DNA from: Deltaproteobacteria bacterium
GTDB taxonomy: Bacteria > Desulfobacterota > Syntrophobacteria > Syntrophobacterales > Syntrophobacteraceae
DNA: 58,973 nucleotides
Direction: 5' to 3'
Assembly: GCA_021777755.1 (NCBI GenBank)
Contig: JAJYDE010000023.1
Coordinates: 1 to 58,973 of the forward strand
Positions 43,084 through 53,010 of the stretch are shown here, piece after piece. The notes beneath the pieces were generated by a model, which was not told the DNA's origin, searched no databases, and worked only from the letters and a program-made list of their open reading frames with translations. A program made the position numbers and the translations under genes. Position 1 is the stretch's first letter. Each line of letters opens with the position of its first letter.

Positions 43084-44107
43084 GGTCAGGATTTACAATT
43101 CACTTCACCGTGAACTGGCGAAGCGGGGTTATACCTTGTATGTATGGGCTACCCATATTCAGGAGGGCAGCGATCCAGCACTATTCCAATATATAAACAG
43201 GCCGATGACGGCAAAAAATCTGATTGCAATTACTCGACAATACAAAATATCGATTTTCATTAATATTATGTCGAAAACCACTACAACCTTGTTGTTTTAT
43301 TGTTTCAGTATTTTATATGCTAAAATCACAAATATAAACAATATATATTACGGGCACGGATTGGATTTATCCATGCGCAATAATTTTCTTAAGAAATGGT
43401 TGCAAAACGCTTTTCATCTGGCTTTCGATAGAATTCTATTATATTCCGAGGAACAATGTAAGTATTTATGGAGAATGCACGCGAAAAAAATATTTATAGC
43501 ACAAAATACATTGATATTGAATGGATATACCCGCTTTGACGGAACTTCGATAAAAGATATCAAGAATAAATACGGTATATGTGAAGACAGCCTCGTACTT
43601 TTTTCGGGAAGAATAAGCAAAAGGAAAAATTTTCATCTTCTTTTGGAGATATTCCAAAGCGACTTTGCCGGATCGGCCGAAGTCGGATTCGTGGTGGTGG
43701 GGCCTGGGTTGCCCGAACGATATGAGTCCGTGATCGGGAAGTATAACAATTTTCACTATTTGGGTCCCGTCTATGATGTTGAAAAGATGAATGAAATTTT
43801 TCATATGAGCGACCTTTTCTGTGTCCCCGGAAGCCTGGGGCTGGGAATTGTGGAGGCGATGTACTGGGGACTGCCGGTGCTGACCCTGGACGCCTTGCAC
43901 GGCCCTGAAGCTATGTATCTTAGAAACGGACACAACGGCTTCATTTTGAAAAACATCGATGAAATAGCCAAAATGATCTCGTATCTGTTCGAAAACAGAA
44001 AACTGCTGAATTTTCTTGGAGAAAATGCCAGGGCGACGATTGAAAGCGAGGCGGGCATCGAAAAGATGTTCGGTGGATTCTACCAAGTGCTCGCCAGTCT
44101 TCAATAA
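43040..44107 (+). CDS. Glycosyltransferase family 4 (GT-B fold)
   Basis: A 355-residue enzyme. The ATG at 43040 gives MKNVLLLHPPLLFYKVRIYN; the longer frame is inside the previous gene. Donor-binding signatures are LVLFSGRISKRKNFHLLLEI and GLGIVEAMYWGLPVLTLDA (the E-x7-E-like region). The first two-thirds are distinctly AT-rich compared with the rest of the locus, a sign of a separate origin. Confidence 0.85.
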   Translation: MKNVLLLHPPLLFYKVRIYNSLHRELAKRGYTLYVWATHIQEGSDPALFQYINRPMTAKNLIAITRQYKISIFINIMSKTTTTLLFYCFSILYAKITNINNIYYGHGLDLSMRNNFLKKWLQNAFHLAFDRILLYSEEQCKYLWRMHAKKIFIAQNTLILNGYTRFDGTSIKDIKNKYGICEDSLVLFSGRISKRKNFHLLLEIFQSDFAGSAEVGFVVVGPGLPERYESVIGKYNNFHYLGPVYDVEKMNEIFHMSDLFCVPGSLGLGIVEAMYWGLPVLTLDALHGPEAMYLRNGHNGFILKNIDEIAKMISYLFENRKLLNFLGENARATIESEAGIEKMFGGFYQVLASLQ

Positions 44108-44126
44108 TGCCGGATCGGGTGAACTG

Positions 44127-46265
44127 ATGCGACAAATCACTCAAAAACTTGGTTCCGGGGTCATGCGGATTCTGGAGGCGCCCTTCCCGGTCTCGAATCC
44201 GGGCCAGGTAACGGTTCGAAATCTCTACTCGGTGATATCCGCGGGCAGCGAGGGGGCCACGGTCAAAGCGGCCCGGGCCGGATTTGCGGCGAAGGCGGCC
44301 GCCAGGCCCGAGGAGGTGAAACAGGCCATCGAGTCTGTGAAGACCCGGGGGATAGGGCAAACCTGCCGGGCCGTGATGAAAAAGCTCGGGGCACATTCAC
44401 CTCTGGGATACTCGTGTGTGGGTGAGGTGATCGAGGTGGGCCGAGAGGTAAGCGAGTTTAAAGTCGGAGATTTTGCCGCCTGCGGCGGCAAGACCGCTTG
44501 TCATGCCGAGATCGTCAGCGTTGGGGCCAATCTTTGCGTCAAGGTGGACCGGCAGGCCGATCTCAAGCAGAGCGCCTATAATACCCTCGGGGCCATTGCG
44601 ATGCAGGGGGTGAGGCAGGCCGATCTTCGGTTGGGGGAAAGCTGCGCGGTGATCGGGCTGGGCCTGGTTGGCCAACTCACCTGCATTCTGCTTAGAGCCG
44701 CCGGCGTGCGGGTGGTTGGAGTCGATATCGACGATTTCGCCGTCTCGCTCGCAGCAAGGCATTCGGCCGACCTGGCGCTTAACCGGCACGAGGCCGCCGC
44801 CGAGTGGCGGATTATGGATTTTTCCGGTGGATACGGCTGCGATGCGGTCATTATTGCCGCCTCCTCGACTTCCCTCGATCCGATCAACTTCGCGGGGGCC
44901 ATCAGCCGCAAGAAGGCCACCATCGTGGTTGTGGGCTCGGTTCCGACCGGATTTTCCCGCGAGCCGCATTTCTACAATAAGGAACTGACGTTGAAAATGT
45001 CGTGTTCCTACGGGCCGGGCAGATATGATCCGGTCTACGAGCAAAAGGGGCGCGACTACCCGCAGGCCTACGTGCGGTGGACCGAAAAACGAAACATGGA
45101 GGCTTTCCAGGACCTCATCGCCCGTCGAGTAATCGATGTGGGATGTCTTACCACCCACACCTTCGGGCTGGAGGAGGCGCCTGCGGCCTACCGGATGATC
45201 GTGGAGAGATCCGAACCCTATCTTGGCATCCTGATAGAATACGACGCGGGAAGGCAGCTTTGCCGAAAACCGGTCATCGTGTCCACAAAAGAGGTCCGGA
45301 GCGGAAAAGTCAACATCGGCTTTATCGGCGCGGGTTCCTACGCCTGTGGACAGCTGCTTCCCCATATCCCCGCGGGGCCGGATGTGGTGCTAAAGACGGT
45401 TATGACAAACACGGGGGCGAGCGGGCGCGGCGTGGCCGACCGGTTCGGCTTCCAATATTGCACCGGCGAGGTGGAGGATATTCTTGAAAATCCGGAAATA
45501 AACACAGTTTTTATAGCCACCCGCCATGACACTCACGGCCGGTATGTTTTGGAGTCGTTAAGGGCGGGAAAGAATGTGTTTGTGGAAAAACCCCTGTGTC
45601 TTGACGTCCGGGAGTTGGAGGAGATACGAGAGATCTGTTCTGACGCCTGTCAATCCATGCTGGTGGTGGGTTTCAACCGCCGGTTCGCCCCCCTTACCGG
45701 CGAGCTTACCCGGCTGATGGGAACGGGCAAAATGTCGATGACCTACCGGGTGAACGCGGGAGCCGTGGCGCCAGGTTCCTGGCTCCTGGACCCCGAGACG
45801 GGGGGTGGAAGAATCCTTGGCGAAGTCTGCCATTTCATGGACTATTTCAACTTCCTGTGCGGTTCCTATCCGGTTCGGGTTCATGCCGAAGCGTTCGAAG
45901 AGACAAGCTGTAACAATGATACCGTGGCGATTTCGATCAAATATGCAAACGGCTCGCTGGGCGCCGTACAGTATTTTGCAAATGGATCGAAATCTTTGGC
46001 CAAGGAACGGGTGGAGGTTTACCGCGGGGGACTCACGGCCGTACTCGACGACTTTCGCGATCTGAGGGTCTACGGGGGCCAAAAGACTTTTCACCGGCGT
46101 CTCTTCAGCCAGGACAAGGGGCAGAAAATCCAGGTCCACTCGTTTATCGAAGCGATCAGAGGGGGGCTGCCGCCGCCAATACCGCTTCAGAGCATCTTCC
46201 GGGCAACAGAGTCCACGTTCAAGGTTTTGGATTCCATCAGAACCGCCAGGGCGATGGAGATATGA
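44127..46265 (+). CDS. Bi-domain oxidoreductase (medium-chain dehydrogenase fused to Gfo/Idh/MocA)
   Basis: A 712-residue fusion. The N-terminal half (about 1-375) is alcohol-dehydrogenase-like with GYSCVGEVIEVGREV and the Rossmann turn AVIGLGLVGQLTCI. The C-terminal half (about 395-710) is a Gfo/Idh/MocA oxidoreductase with NIGFIGAGSYACGQLLPHI and FVEKPLCLD. This fusion is found in other surface-polysaccharide loci, where a sugar-nucleotide modification is likely. The ATG at 44127 follows 19 bases after the previous stop, and its 3' end overlaps the next gene (ATGA). Confidence 0.88.
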   Translation: MRQITQKLGSGVMRILEAPFPVSNPGQVTVRNLYSVISAGSEGATVKAARAGFAAKAAARPEEVKQAIESVKTRGIGQTCRAVMKKLGAHSPLGYSCVGEVIEVGREVSEFKVGDFAACGGKTACHAEIVSVGANLCVKVDRQADLKQSAYNTLGAIAMQGVRQADLRLGESCAVIGLGLVGQLTCILLRAAGVRVVGVDIDDFAVSLAARHSADLALNRHEAAAEWRIMDFSGGYGCDAVIIAASSTSLDPINFAGAISRKKATIVVVGSVPTGFSREPHFYNKELTLKMSCSYGPGRYDPVYEQKGRDYPQAYVRWTEKRNMEAFQDLIARRVIDVGCLTTHTFGLEEAPAAYRMIVERSEPYLGILIEYDAGRQLCRKPVIVSTKEVRSGKVNIGFIGAGSYACGQLLPHIPAGPDVVLKTVMTNTGASGRGVADRFGFQYCTGEVEDILENPEINTVFIATRHDTHGRYVLESLRAGKNVFVEKPLCLDVRELEEIREICSDACQSMLVVGFNRRFAPLTGELTRLMGTGKMSMTYRVNAGAVAPGSWLLDPETGGGRILGEVCHFMDYFNFLCGSYPVRVHAEAFEETSCNNDTVAISIKYANGSLGAVQYFANGSKSLAKERVEVYRGGLTAVLDDFRDLRVYGGQKTFHRRLFSQDKGQKIQVHSFIEAIRGGLPPPIPLQSIFRATESTFKVLDSIRTARAMEI

Positions 46266-47401
46266 AGGCGCGGGCGAGGGAGGCTTTAAGCCGCCTCGAT
46301 GCTTACTGCAAGCGGGTCGATTACCGCGGCTTCGACCTCTACGACGGTCTTAACTCCGGGGTCTTTAAAAAATCCCCGGCAAATCGCTCGCCCATGCTTC
46401 GGTTGGCCTGGATCCAGCTCTTCAAGCGCTCGCCGTTTAATCTCAGGCCGATTGCCGGAGTCCCCCGGGGAGTAAACCCCAAGGGGCTGGCCCTGTTTGC
46501 CTCCGGCCTAATTCGCGCGGGCAGGCTCTCCGAGGCCGCGCGACTGCTCGAACGTTTGAAACGCATGGTCTGTACGGGCTACGAGGGATATTGTTGGGGA
46601 TATGATTTTCCCTGGCAGTCCAGGGCCTTTTATGTGCCGCTCGGAACACCCAACATAGTGACCACGGTGTTCGTGGCCAACGCTTTCCTGGACCATTTTT
46701 GCGCAACCGGCGACTCTTGCTCCCTGGAGTTTGGACGCGGGGCTTGCGAGTTCATCTTGTCCCACCTGGTGGTATTTGAAAGAGGGGCCGCGCTTAGTTT
46801 TGGCTACATACCGGGCCGGCAGGTGATCGTACACAACGCCAACCTGCTTGGCGCAGCCCTTCTGGGAAGAGTTTTCGGTCTTGTTGGCGACAAACGATAT
46901 TTCGAAAAATCGGGGAAGGCGATCTTCCATGCCGTTGGCGCCTTGAACCGGGAGTGGCTCTGGCCATACGGCGAGCTTTCCCACCATGGCTTCATAGACA
47001 ATTTCCACACGGGGTTCAACCTGGTCTCCCTTGCCGACTGGTCCCGAAGCACCGGAGACAACCGCTGGGAAGCCGAGCTTTCAAGGGCCTACCGCGCTTA
47101 CCTGGATTTTTTCTGGCGCCCTGACGGTCGTCCCGGGTATTACCACGACAGGCTCTATCCGCTGGATATCCACTGTTCGGCTCAAGGGATAATCACCTTG
47201 TCAAAGCTTGCGGGCTACGACGAGCGCAGTGAAAAACTGCTTTCGAAAGCTGTGGCCTGGGTCCTTTCCAATATGCAGGACGAGACCGGGTATTTTTATT
47301 ACCAAAAGCACAAAAACCATACGAACAGGATTTCCTATATGCGCTGGGCGCAGGCCTGGATGTTTTACGCCTTGTCAACCTACCTCATGGAACCGGGATG
47401 A
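46262..47401 (+). CDS. Predicted alpha/alpha-toroid protein of polysaccharide loci
   Basis: A 379-residue soluble protein with repeated helical pairs (FASGLIRAGRLSEAARLLER, FVANAFLDHF, SYMRWAQAWMFYALS). These suggest an (alpha/alpha)6 barrel as in glycoside hydrolases and lyases. No signal peptide is visible, so it would act in the cytoplasm. I do not recognise a characterised function. It overlaps the bi-domain oxidoreductase and the next gene by four bases each, so the three were probably assembled as a unit. Confidence 0.6.
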   Translation: MKARAREALSRLDAYCKRVDYRGFDLYDGLNSGVFKKSPANRSPMLRLAWIQLFKRSPFNLRPIAGVPRGVNPKGLALFASGLIRAGRLSEAARLLERLKRMVCTGYEGYCWGYDFPWQSRAFYVPLGTPNIVTTVFVANAFLDHFCATGDSCSLEFGRGACEFILSHLVVFERGAALSFGYIPGRQVIVHNANLLGAALLGRVFGLVGDKRYFEKSGKAIFHAVGALNREWLWPYGELSHHGFIDNFHTGFNLVSLADWSRSTGDNRWEAELSRAYRAYLDFFWRPDGRPGYYHDRLYPLDIHCSAQGIITLSKLAGYDERSEKLLSKAVAWVLSNMQDETGYFYYQKHKNHTNRISYMRWAQAWMFYALSTYLMEPG

Positions 47402-48462
47402 AAATCTGGATCGATCTATCCAACTCGCCCCATGTGCATTTTTTTGCCGGGATGATCGCCGAACTTCAAAAGCACCATTCGGTGCTCATTACCTGCCGGC
47501 CCCTTGCCAACACCATCGCGTTGCTCGATCGAACGGGATTGCGATACCACGTCGTGGGCAGGCATTACGGGCGCCGCACGAGCGGAAAGCTTGCCGGCTT
47601 CTGTATCCAGACCGCCCGGCTCTGCCGTTTCCTAAGGGGCCGAGGCATCGAGGTGGCCGTTTCCCACAGCTCTTTTTACGCCCCGCTTGTGGCGCACCTC
47701 ACAGGAATTCCGAGCATTTACATGAATGATAACGAGCACGCGCAGGGAAACCGGCCGGCATTTCTTTTCGCCCGCAAAATCCTTGTCCCCGAGTTCCTGG
47801 CCCCGGAAAAACTCGTGCGGCAGTGGGCCAGAGCGGACAAGGTGGCCGTCTATCCCGGCGTTAAAGAGGGGGTCTACCTGTGGAGATATAAACCGGTCGA
47901 GTCCAAAGGGAGCCGGGTTTTAAAGCGCGGCCGCCGCCCGAACGTCTTCATCCGTCCCGAGCCTTCGAGCGCCCAGTACTACAAAGGCGGCCTCAATTTC
48001 ATGGACGATCTGCTCGGCGACCTCATGGAGCGGTTCAACCTGACGGTTTTGCCTCGAAACGAACTACAGCGCGCCTATTACCTCCAGCCCAAATTTGCAG
48101 CTCTTAAAGTGGCCGAAAAGCCGCTGGAGCTTCCCGAGATCATGGAAAATTGCGACCTGTTTCTGGGGGCCGGGGGGACCATGACCCGTGAAGCCGCCGT
48201 CCTCGGAGTTCCAACCGTTTCGATCTATCAGGACGAGCTTTTGGACGTTGACAAATATCTCATCGCCAGGGGCGCCATGATTCATATGAAAAACCCGGTG
48301 GCCGAGGAACTCGGCGAGTATCTTCACAAAAGCCGAAGAAGGAGTGCGGATTCTGAATTGCTCGGGAAGGGCAAACAGGCCTTCGATCTCATAATGGACA
48401 CCATCTTGTCGCGCGCTCGAAACGGTTTGCGGATGCAAGCCGGCCAATCGGGCGCCCCATGA
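47398..48462 (+). CDS. DUF354-family glycosyltransferase-like protein
   Basis: A 354-residue protein. MKIWIDLSNSPHVHFFAGMI matches the DUF354 opening (W-I-D-x-x-N-x-P-H-V). A GT-B-type C-terminal donor site is suggested by LFLGAGGTMTREAAVLGVPT. The family is linked to UDP-sugar chemistry next to WecB-type epimerases, as here. It overlaps wecB by four bases. Confidence 0.8.
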   Translation: MKIWIDLSNSPHVHFFAGMIAELQKHHSVLITCRPLANTIALLDRTGLRYHVVGRHYGRRTSGKLAGFCIQTARLCRFLRGRGIEVAVSHSSFYAPLVAHLTGIPSIYMNDNEHAQGNRPAFLFARKILVPEFLAPEKLVRQWARADKVAVYPGVKEGVYLWRYKPVESKGSRVLKRGRRPNVFIRPEPSSAQYYKGGLNFMDDLLGDLMERFNLTVLPRNELQRAYYLQPKFAALKVAEKPLELPEIMENCDLFLGAGGTMTREAAVLGVPTVSIYQDELLDVDKYLIARGAMIHMKNPVAEELGEYLHKSRRRSADSELLGKGKQAFDLIMDTILSRARNGLRMQAGQSGAP

Positions 48463-49550
48463 TCAGGGTGCTTCTAATTGCGGGCGCGCGGCCCAATTTC
48501 ATGAAAATCGCCCCCCTGTACCGGGAGGCTGCAAGGCGCCCCCGCGTCGAATGCAAGCTTGTCCACACGGGCCAACACTATGATTATCAGATGTCGCAGA
48601 CCTTTTTCGAGGAACTGGGAACGCCCCGACCCCACTATTTTCTGGCTGCCGGTTCGGGCTCCCACGCGGTGCAGACCGCAAAAATCATGATCGGCTTTGA
48701 AGAAGTCTGTGAGAAAGAAAAACCGGATCTGACGATGGTTGTAGGCGATGTCAATTCCACTCTGGCCTGCACCATTGTCGCCAAGAAATTGCAAATCGAA
48801 GTGGCACACGTCGAAGCCGGCCTTCGAAGTCTGGACCTCTCCATGCCCGAAGAGATCAACCGCATGGTCACGGACTCCATTACCGATCACTTTTTTGTCA
48901 CCGAACCCAGCGGAGTTTCAAACCTTTTGCGGGAGGGAAAACCAAAAGAGCGGATTCACTTCGTTGGCCAGGTGATGATCGATAATCTCTTTCATCAACT
49001 AAAGGCTATTGAAAACGGCTTTGACCCGGGTCCGGCCCTTTCCCGCCTGAAAAATGAAAGCCGCGATTACGCATTCCTCACTTTGCACCGGCCCTCCAAT
49101 GTGGACCGAAAAGAAAAGCTGATCGAGATCTTCGATGCCCTGAACGCGATTGGCGAAAAACGGCGCATTTTTTTCCCGGTTCACCCTCGAACCAGAGGGC
49201 AACTCGATCAATTCCGGATATCGGTTTCGCCAAACATAGTCCAGCTTCCCCCGCTCGGTTTCAAAGAAGCGCTCTATCTGTGGAAGGACGCCTCTATCGT
49301 CATGACCGACAGCGGTGGCCTGCAGGAGGAGACAACAGGCCTGGGGGTCCCTTGCATAACGCTTCGGGAAAATACCGAGAGACCCGTGACCATCGACATG
49401 GGAACCAACATCCTGGGGGGGACCACGAGGGCCAGGATTCTCGAAGCCTACAGGCTCTCGACTCTTAAGCCCAAGGTCCGATCATGCCCTCCGAAATGGG
49501 ACGGCAGGGCATCTGAAAGAATCTGGCAAATTCTTCTCGCAAGGAGTTGA
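48459..49550 (+). CDS. wecB: UDP-N-acetylglucosamine 2-epimerase (non-hydrolysing)
   Basis: A 363-residue enzyme interconverting UDP-GlcNAc and UDP-ManNAc. Motifs are intact: AGARPNFMKIAPLYREA at the N-terminus, HTGQHYDYQMSQTFFEEL, the catalytic-region HVEAGLRSLDLSMPEEINR and DSGGLQEETTGLGVPC. It feeds ManNAc-derived sugars to the locus. Start at 48459 (ATG overlapping the previous stop). Confidence 0.94.
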   Translation: MIRVLLIAGARPNFMKIAPLYREAARRPRVECKLVHTGQHYDYQMSQTFFEELGTPRPHYFLAAGSGSHAVQTAKIMIGFEEVCEKEKPDLTMVVGDVNSTLACTIVAKKLQIEVAHVEAGLRSLDLSMPEEINRMVTDSITDHFFVTEPSGVSNLLREGKPKERIHFVGQVMIDNLFHQLKAIENGFDPGPALSRLKNESRDYAFLTLHRPSNVDRKEKLIEIFDALNAIGEKRRIFFPVHPRTRGQLDQFRISVSPNIVQLPPLGFKEALYLWKDASIVMTDSGGLQEETTGLGVPCITLRENTERPVTIDMGTNILGGTTRARILEAYRLSTLKPKVRSCPPKWDGRASERIWQILLARS

Positions 49551-49562
49551 GGAGCTGAACAA

Positions 49563-50687
49563 ATGATTAAAGCCGCACTCATAGGTCTGGGGAAGATGGG
49601 CATCTCTCATTGCTCCATCCTGGGGGCACACCCGGATGTGGATTTATGCGCGGTGTGCGATACATCCCGATTCAATCTGGCGGCCTTCGAGAAGTATTCA
49701 CCTTTTCAATGCTTTGACGACTACAGGGAGATGATCCAGACCTGCGGGCCGGACTGCGTCCTTATCGCCACCCCCACCAGATTTCATGCCCAACCGGCCC
49801 TCTTCGCCATTGAGCGCGGAATCCACCTGTTTGTCGAAAAGCCTCTTTGTGTGGACTACGGTGACGCCCTCGAATTGACAACCAGGGCCGAAGCCCGCGG
49901 TGTGGTCAATCAGGTGGGGTTTCACAACCGATTCATCGGCTCTTTCCGCGCGGCGAAGCGACTCCTTGAGCTCGGAGCGCTCGGAGAGGTTTATCATTTT
50001 GTCGGAGAAGCCTTCGGGCCGGTGGTTCTAAGGGCCAGGGCAAAGACCTGGCGATCGAGCAAAACCGAGGGCGGGGGATGTCTTTATGACTATGCCTCGC
50101 ACGTTATCGATCTGCTCTGTTCCTTTTTCGGCGAACCCTCGGGGGTAACCGGCACGACCTTCAAGAAAATTTTTTCCACCGGTGTGGAAGATGCGATCTA
50201 TTCGACTCTTCTCTACGATTGCGGGCTGAGCGGTCAGCTATCGGTCAACTGGAGCGAGCCGACCCATCGCAAGATGTCCACCCGGGTCACGGTCTGGGGC
50301 AAGGAAGGCAAGCTCGATGTCAATTCCCAGGAGCTGAAAATTTATCTTCGAAGGGACCGGCCCGACCTCGCTCTGGAGGCAGGCTGGAACTTTCGATACA
50401 TGACCGATCTGGTCGAACCCGTTACGTTCCATTTGCGGGGCGAGGAATACACGGCGCAGCTCGATTATTTTATCAACCGTGTCAAAGGAGGCCGGCCGCA
50501 GGCAAACATGAACGGCTTTTCAAGCGCCTTGGCAACCAATCGAGTGATCGAGCGACTGCTGGGCGACCGGTCATCGGCGGGAAACCGCGGCCAAGGCCTC
50601 GGCGCTGCCCCCTCAAGGCGGAATTTCACATCATGGTTCGCAAATCTACCGAGGTTTCAACTTTTCCGCAATGAGCGCTGGAAGTGA
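49563..50687 (+). CDS. Gfo/Idh/MocA-family oxidoreductase
   Basis: A 374-residue NAD(P)-dependent oxidoreductase. ALIGLGKMGISHCSILG forms the Rossmann turn and FVEKPLCVDYGDALEL carries the EKP catalytic-region motif. It probably oxidises or modifies a sugar nucleotide derived from the WecB product, by analogy with other polysaccharide loci. It follows wecB by 12 bases. The C-terminal tail after about residue 340 is low-complexity and poorly conserved in appearance. Confidence 0.88.
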   Translation: MIKAALIGLGKMGISHCSILGAHPDVDLCAVCDTSRFNLAAFEKYSPFQCFDDYREMIQTCGPDCVLIATPTRFHAQPALFAIERGIHLFVEKPLCVDYGDALELTTRAEARGVVNQVGFHNRFIGSFRAAKRLLELGALGEVYHFVGEAFGPVVLRARAKTWRSSKTEGGGCLYDYASHVIDLLCSFFGEPSGVTGTTFKKIFSTGVEDAIYSTLLYDCGLSGQLSVNWSEPTHRKMSTRVTVWGKEGKLDVNSQELKIYLRRDRPDLALEAGWNFRYMTDLVEPVTFHLRGEEYTAQLDYFINRVKGGRPQANMNGFSSALATNRVIERLLGDRSSAGNRGQGLGAAPSRRNFTSWFANLPRFQLFRNERWK

Positions 50688-50697
50688 GGATCGTGAG

Positions 50698-51555
50698 ATG
50701 GATAAAATCTTGTTTGGCGACAATCAGTTTTTCGGCATCAATCACCTTTCGGAAGAAAGGGCCGCCCTTCAGTCCATCCGATTCAAAAACCCGGAAGCAA
50801 TCATCAAGGTGCTCGACTGGGCGTATGCATTAAACATTAAGACGTTCATGTGCACCACCCATGAAAGAATCGGCCGCATTTGCTCGCATCTCAGAGCGAA
50901 CCCGGACAAATACCGGGATTTGAAGATCTTTCCGTGCATGCCCTATGCGCATAAGTACGCCAACATGTTAACCGAGCTTGGCGTTTTTGAGACCATGAAG
51001 CGCTTCATGCCCGGAAGCCTCATCGGCGCGGTGGTTAAAGGGGGCGCCGTGCTGGCCAAATCCGATTTCGTATCGATGATGAAACTCCTGGTCGATGCGG
51101 AAATGAGGATGTTCGAAGGAATCAGGACCCCGGTCGTGTTTCTCCAGAATGTGGTCACGGATCTTCTTTTGGGGATGAAGATGAAGGATTTCTTCGTGGC
51201 TTTTTACGAATACATTCAGGACAGATACGGCGCGGAGGCGGGCTTTATCACCATGAACCCGCCTCTTCTACTCGATACGCTGGAAGAATCGGGCATCCGA
51301 AACCCGATTGTATGCTTTTCGATGAACAAGAAAGGCTTTCGGATGCCGGATGTGGCGGCCTGCGAGAAAGCTCTGAGGGAAAGGGAGTTCAGACCCGTTG
51401 CGATGCAGGTTCTCGCCGCCGGGGCCCTCGGGCCTCGCGAGGCGATCGAATATGTCTGCCGGTTTCGAAATATCCGGTCCATACTGTTTGGCGCTTCGAG
51501 CTACGAGCATATACGGGAAACCAAAGAAATGATCGAAAGATACACCTCGACATAA
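50698..51555 (+). CDS. Predicted TIM-barrel (aldo/keto-reductase-like) protein
   Basis: A 285-residue protein starting at an ATG at 50698. MDKILFGDNQFFGINHLSEE and the C-terminal RNIRSILFGASSYEHIRETK are reminiscent of aldo/keto reductases. The usual catalytic Asp-Tyr-Lys-His set cannot be confirmed by eye. It may act on the same sugar as the preceding oxidoreductase. Function is not established. Confidence 0.55.
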   Translation: MDKILFGDNQFFGINHLSEERAALQSIRFKNPEAIIKVLDWAYALNIKTFMCTTHERIGRICSHLRANPDKYRDLKIFPCMPYAHKYANMLTELGVFETMKRFMPGSLIGAVVKGGAVLAKSDFVSMMKLLVDAEMRMFEGIRTPVVFLQNVVTDLLLGMKMKDFFVAFYEYIQDRYGAEAGFITMNPPLLLDTLEESGIRNPIVCFSMNKKGFRMPDVAACEKALREREFRPVAMQVLAAGALGPREAIEYVCRFRNIRSILFGASSYEHIRETKEMIERYTST

Positions 51556-51574
51556 AACCTTACCGGATCAGTCC

Positions 51575-52969
51575 ATGTTCCAGCAGCAGGTGTTCATTCT
51601 CAATATCATCCTTATGGGGGCGGACGCGGTGTGTGTTATCTGCGCCGGCTACGGCGCCTATTATCTGAGAGCTTATCAGTCCTTCCCCCGGTGGTCGATG
51701 AATGATTACTCCCTGTCGGTCTCCATTCTTTTCATAATGTTTGTAAACAACATGCTGACGGGAAGAGCCGGGCTCTATTCGGACAAACGAACAACTTCCT
51801 ACTGGAAACTTGCAGCTTCACTTTCGACAACCGTCGCCATGGATTTCGCAACCCTTTCCGCTTCTCTTTTCGTCTTCCACCAACGCCTCTATTCACGAGC
51901 ATTTCTGCTCTATTTTGCCTTTTTGAGCCTGCTGTTTCTCCTGGCGGAGAGGATTCTTGCGGACCTTTACGTCAACCTGGTCTCCGGCAAGGGGTTCAAT
52001 GCCCTGAGACTGCTCGTTGTCGGCGACCAGGCGCGCGGGAAATATGTTTTCGATGCGCTTGCACTCCAGCTCAGCCTGGGCCATCAGGTGGTGAGGCATT
52101 TGGCGGTGCAGGCAAATGGCAACAATTCCGATCGAGTGCTCCGGGAGCTTCCGGGGGTCCTGAAGGAAGAACGGATAGACGAGGTCGTATTCGCAATCCC
52201 ACCCGACAAGAGCATAAATTTAAAAGCCTGCATAGAACTGTGTTGCCGGATGGGTATCCCCGCGCGCGTTCTGCCCGCCCTCTGGGGTGACGGATCGATC
52301 GACATGAAAGTCGACCAGTGCCAGGGAATACCCTTTCTGACGATAAATTCCGGCAGATTTGATGCCGCGGGTCTCGTATACAAGCGGATGCTCGATCTGG
52401 TGGGCAGCCTTGCGGGCCTTGTGGTATTGGCCCTCCTTTTTCCCTTCATCGCCGCGGCCGTCAAGCTCGATTCGCCCGGACCGGTGTTTTTCAAACAGGA
52501 TCGGGTGGGCAAAAACGGAAGGATTTTCAAGCTTTACAAATTTCGCTCCATGCACACCGACGCCGAAGAACGAAAACGGGACCTCATGGCCCAAAACGAG
52601 CTGAGCGGTCCCATCTTCAAGCTCAGCAACGATCCCCGAATCACCCGGGTGGGCCGAATCCTTCGCAGGACCTCACTTGATGAATTGCCCCAATTACTAA
52701 ACGTGCTTACGGGTAAAATGAGCCTTGTGGGAACCCGGCCCCCGACGCCGGGCGAGGTTGAAGAATATGATCTGCGCCACTTCAAGCGGATTTCGGCCAA
52801 ACCGGGACTTACCGGCTTGTGGCAGGTTTCGGGCCGCAACAAGATAACGGAATTTGACGACGTGGTCAGGTTGGACTGCGACTACATCGAAAACTGGCGC
52901 TTCGGGACCGACCTCAAAATCCTCGCCAAGACCTGCTGGGTTGTCATATGCAGAAAAGGGGCGGTGTAG
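51575..52969 (+). CDS. Undecaprenyl-phosphate sugar phosphotransferase (WbaP-type initiating enzyme)
   Basis: A 464-residue membrane protein. About four N-terminal helices, then a CoA-binding-like domain with LRLLVVGDQARGKYVFDAL. The C-terminal bacterial sugar-transferase domain carries RMLDLVGSLAGLVVLALLFP, FFKQDRVGKNGRIFKLYKFR, RTSLDELPQLLNVL and KPGLTGLWQVSGRN. It starts repeat-unit synthesis by loading a sugar-1-phosphate onto undecaprenyl phosphate. It is the last gene of the locus. Confidence 0.92.
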   Translation: MFQQQVFILNIILMGADAVCVICAGYGAYYLRAYQSFPRWSMNDYSLSVSILFIMFVNNMLTGRAGLYSDKRTTSYWKLAASLSTTVAMDFATLSASLFVFHQRLYSRAFLLYFAFLSLLFLLAERILADLYVNLVSGKGFNALRLLVVGDQARGKYVFDALALQLSLGHQVVRHLAVQANGNNSDRVLRELPGVLKEERIDEVVFAIPPDKSINLKACIELCCRMGIPARVLPALWGDGSIDMKVDQCQGIPFLTINSGRFDAAGLVYKRMLDLVGSLAGLVVLALLFPFIAAAVKLDSPGPVFFKQDRVGKNGRIFKLYKFRSMHTDAEERKRDLMAQNELSGPIFKLSNDPRITRVGRILRRTSLDELPQLLNVLTGKMSLVGTRPPTPGEVEEYDLRHFKRISAKPGLTGLWQVSGRNKITEFDDVVRLDCDYIENWRFGTDLKILAKTCWVVICRKGAV

Positions 52970-53010
52970 GCGGACCGGCTCCCCGTCGGGTTAGAGGCGC
53001 CGCCCCGAGC

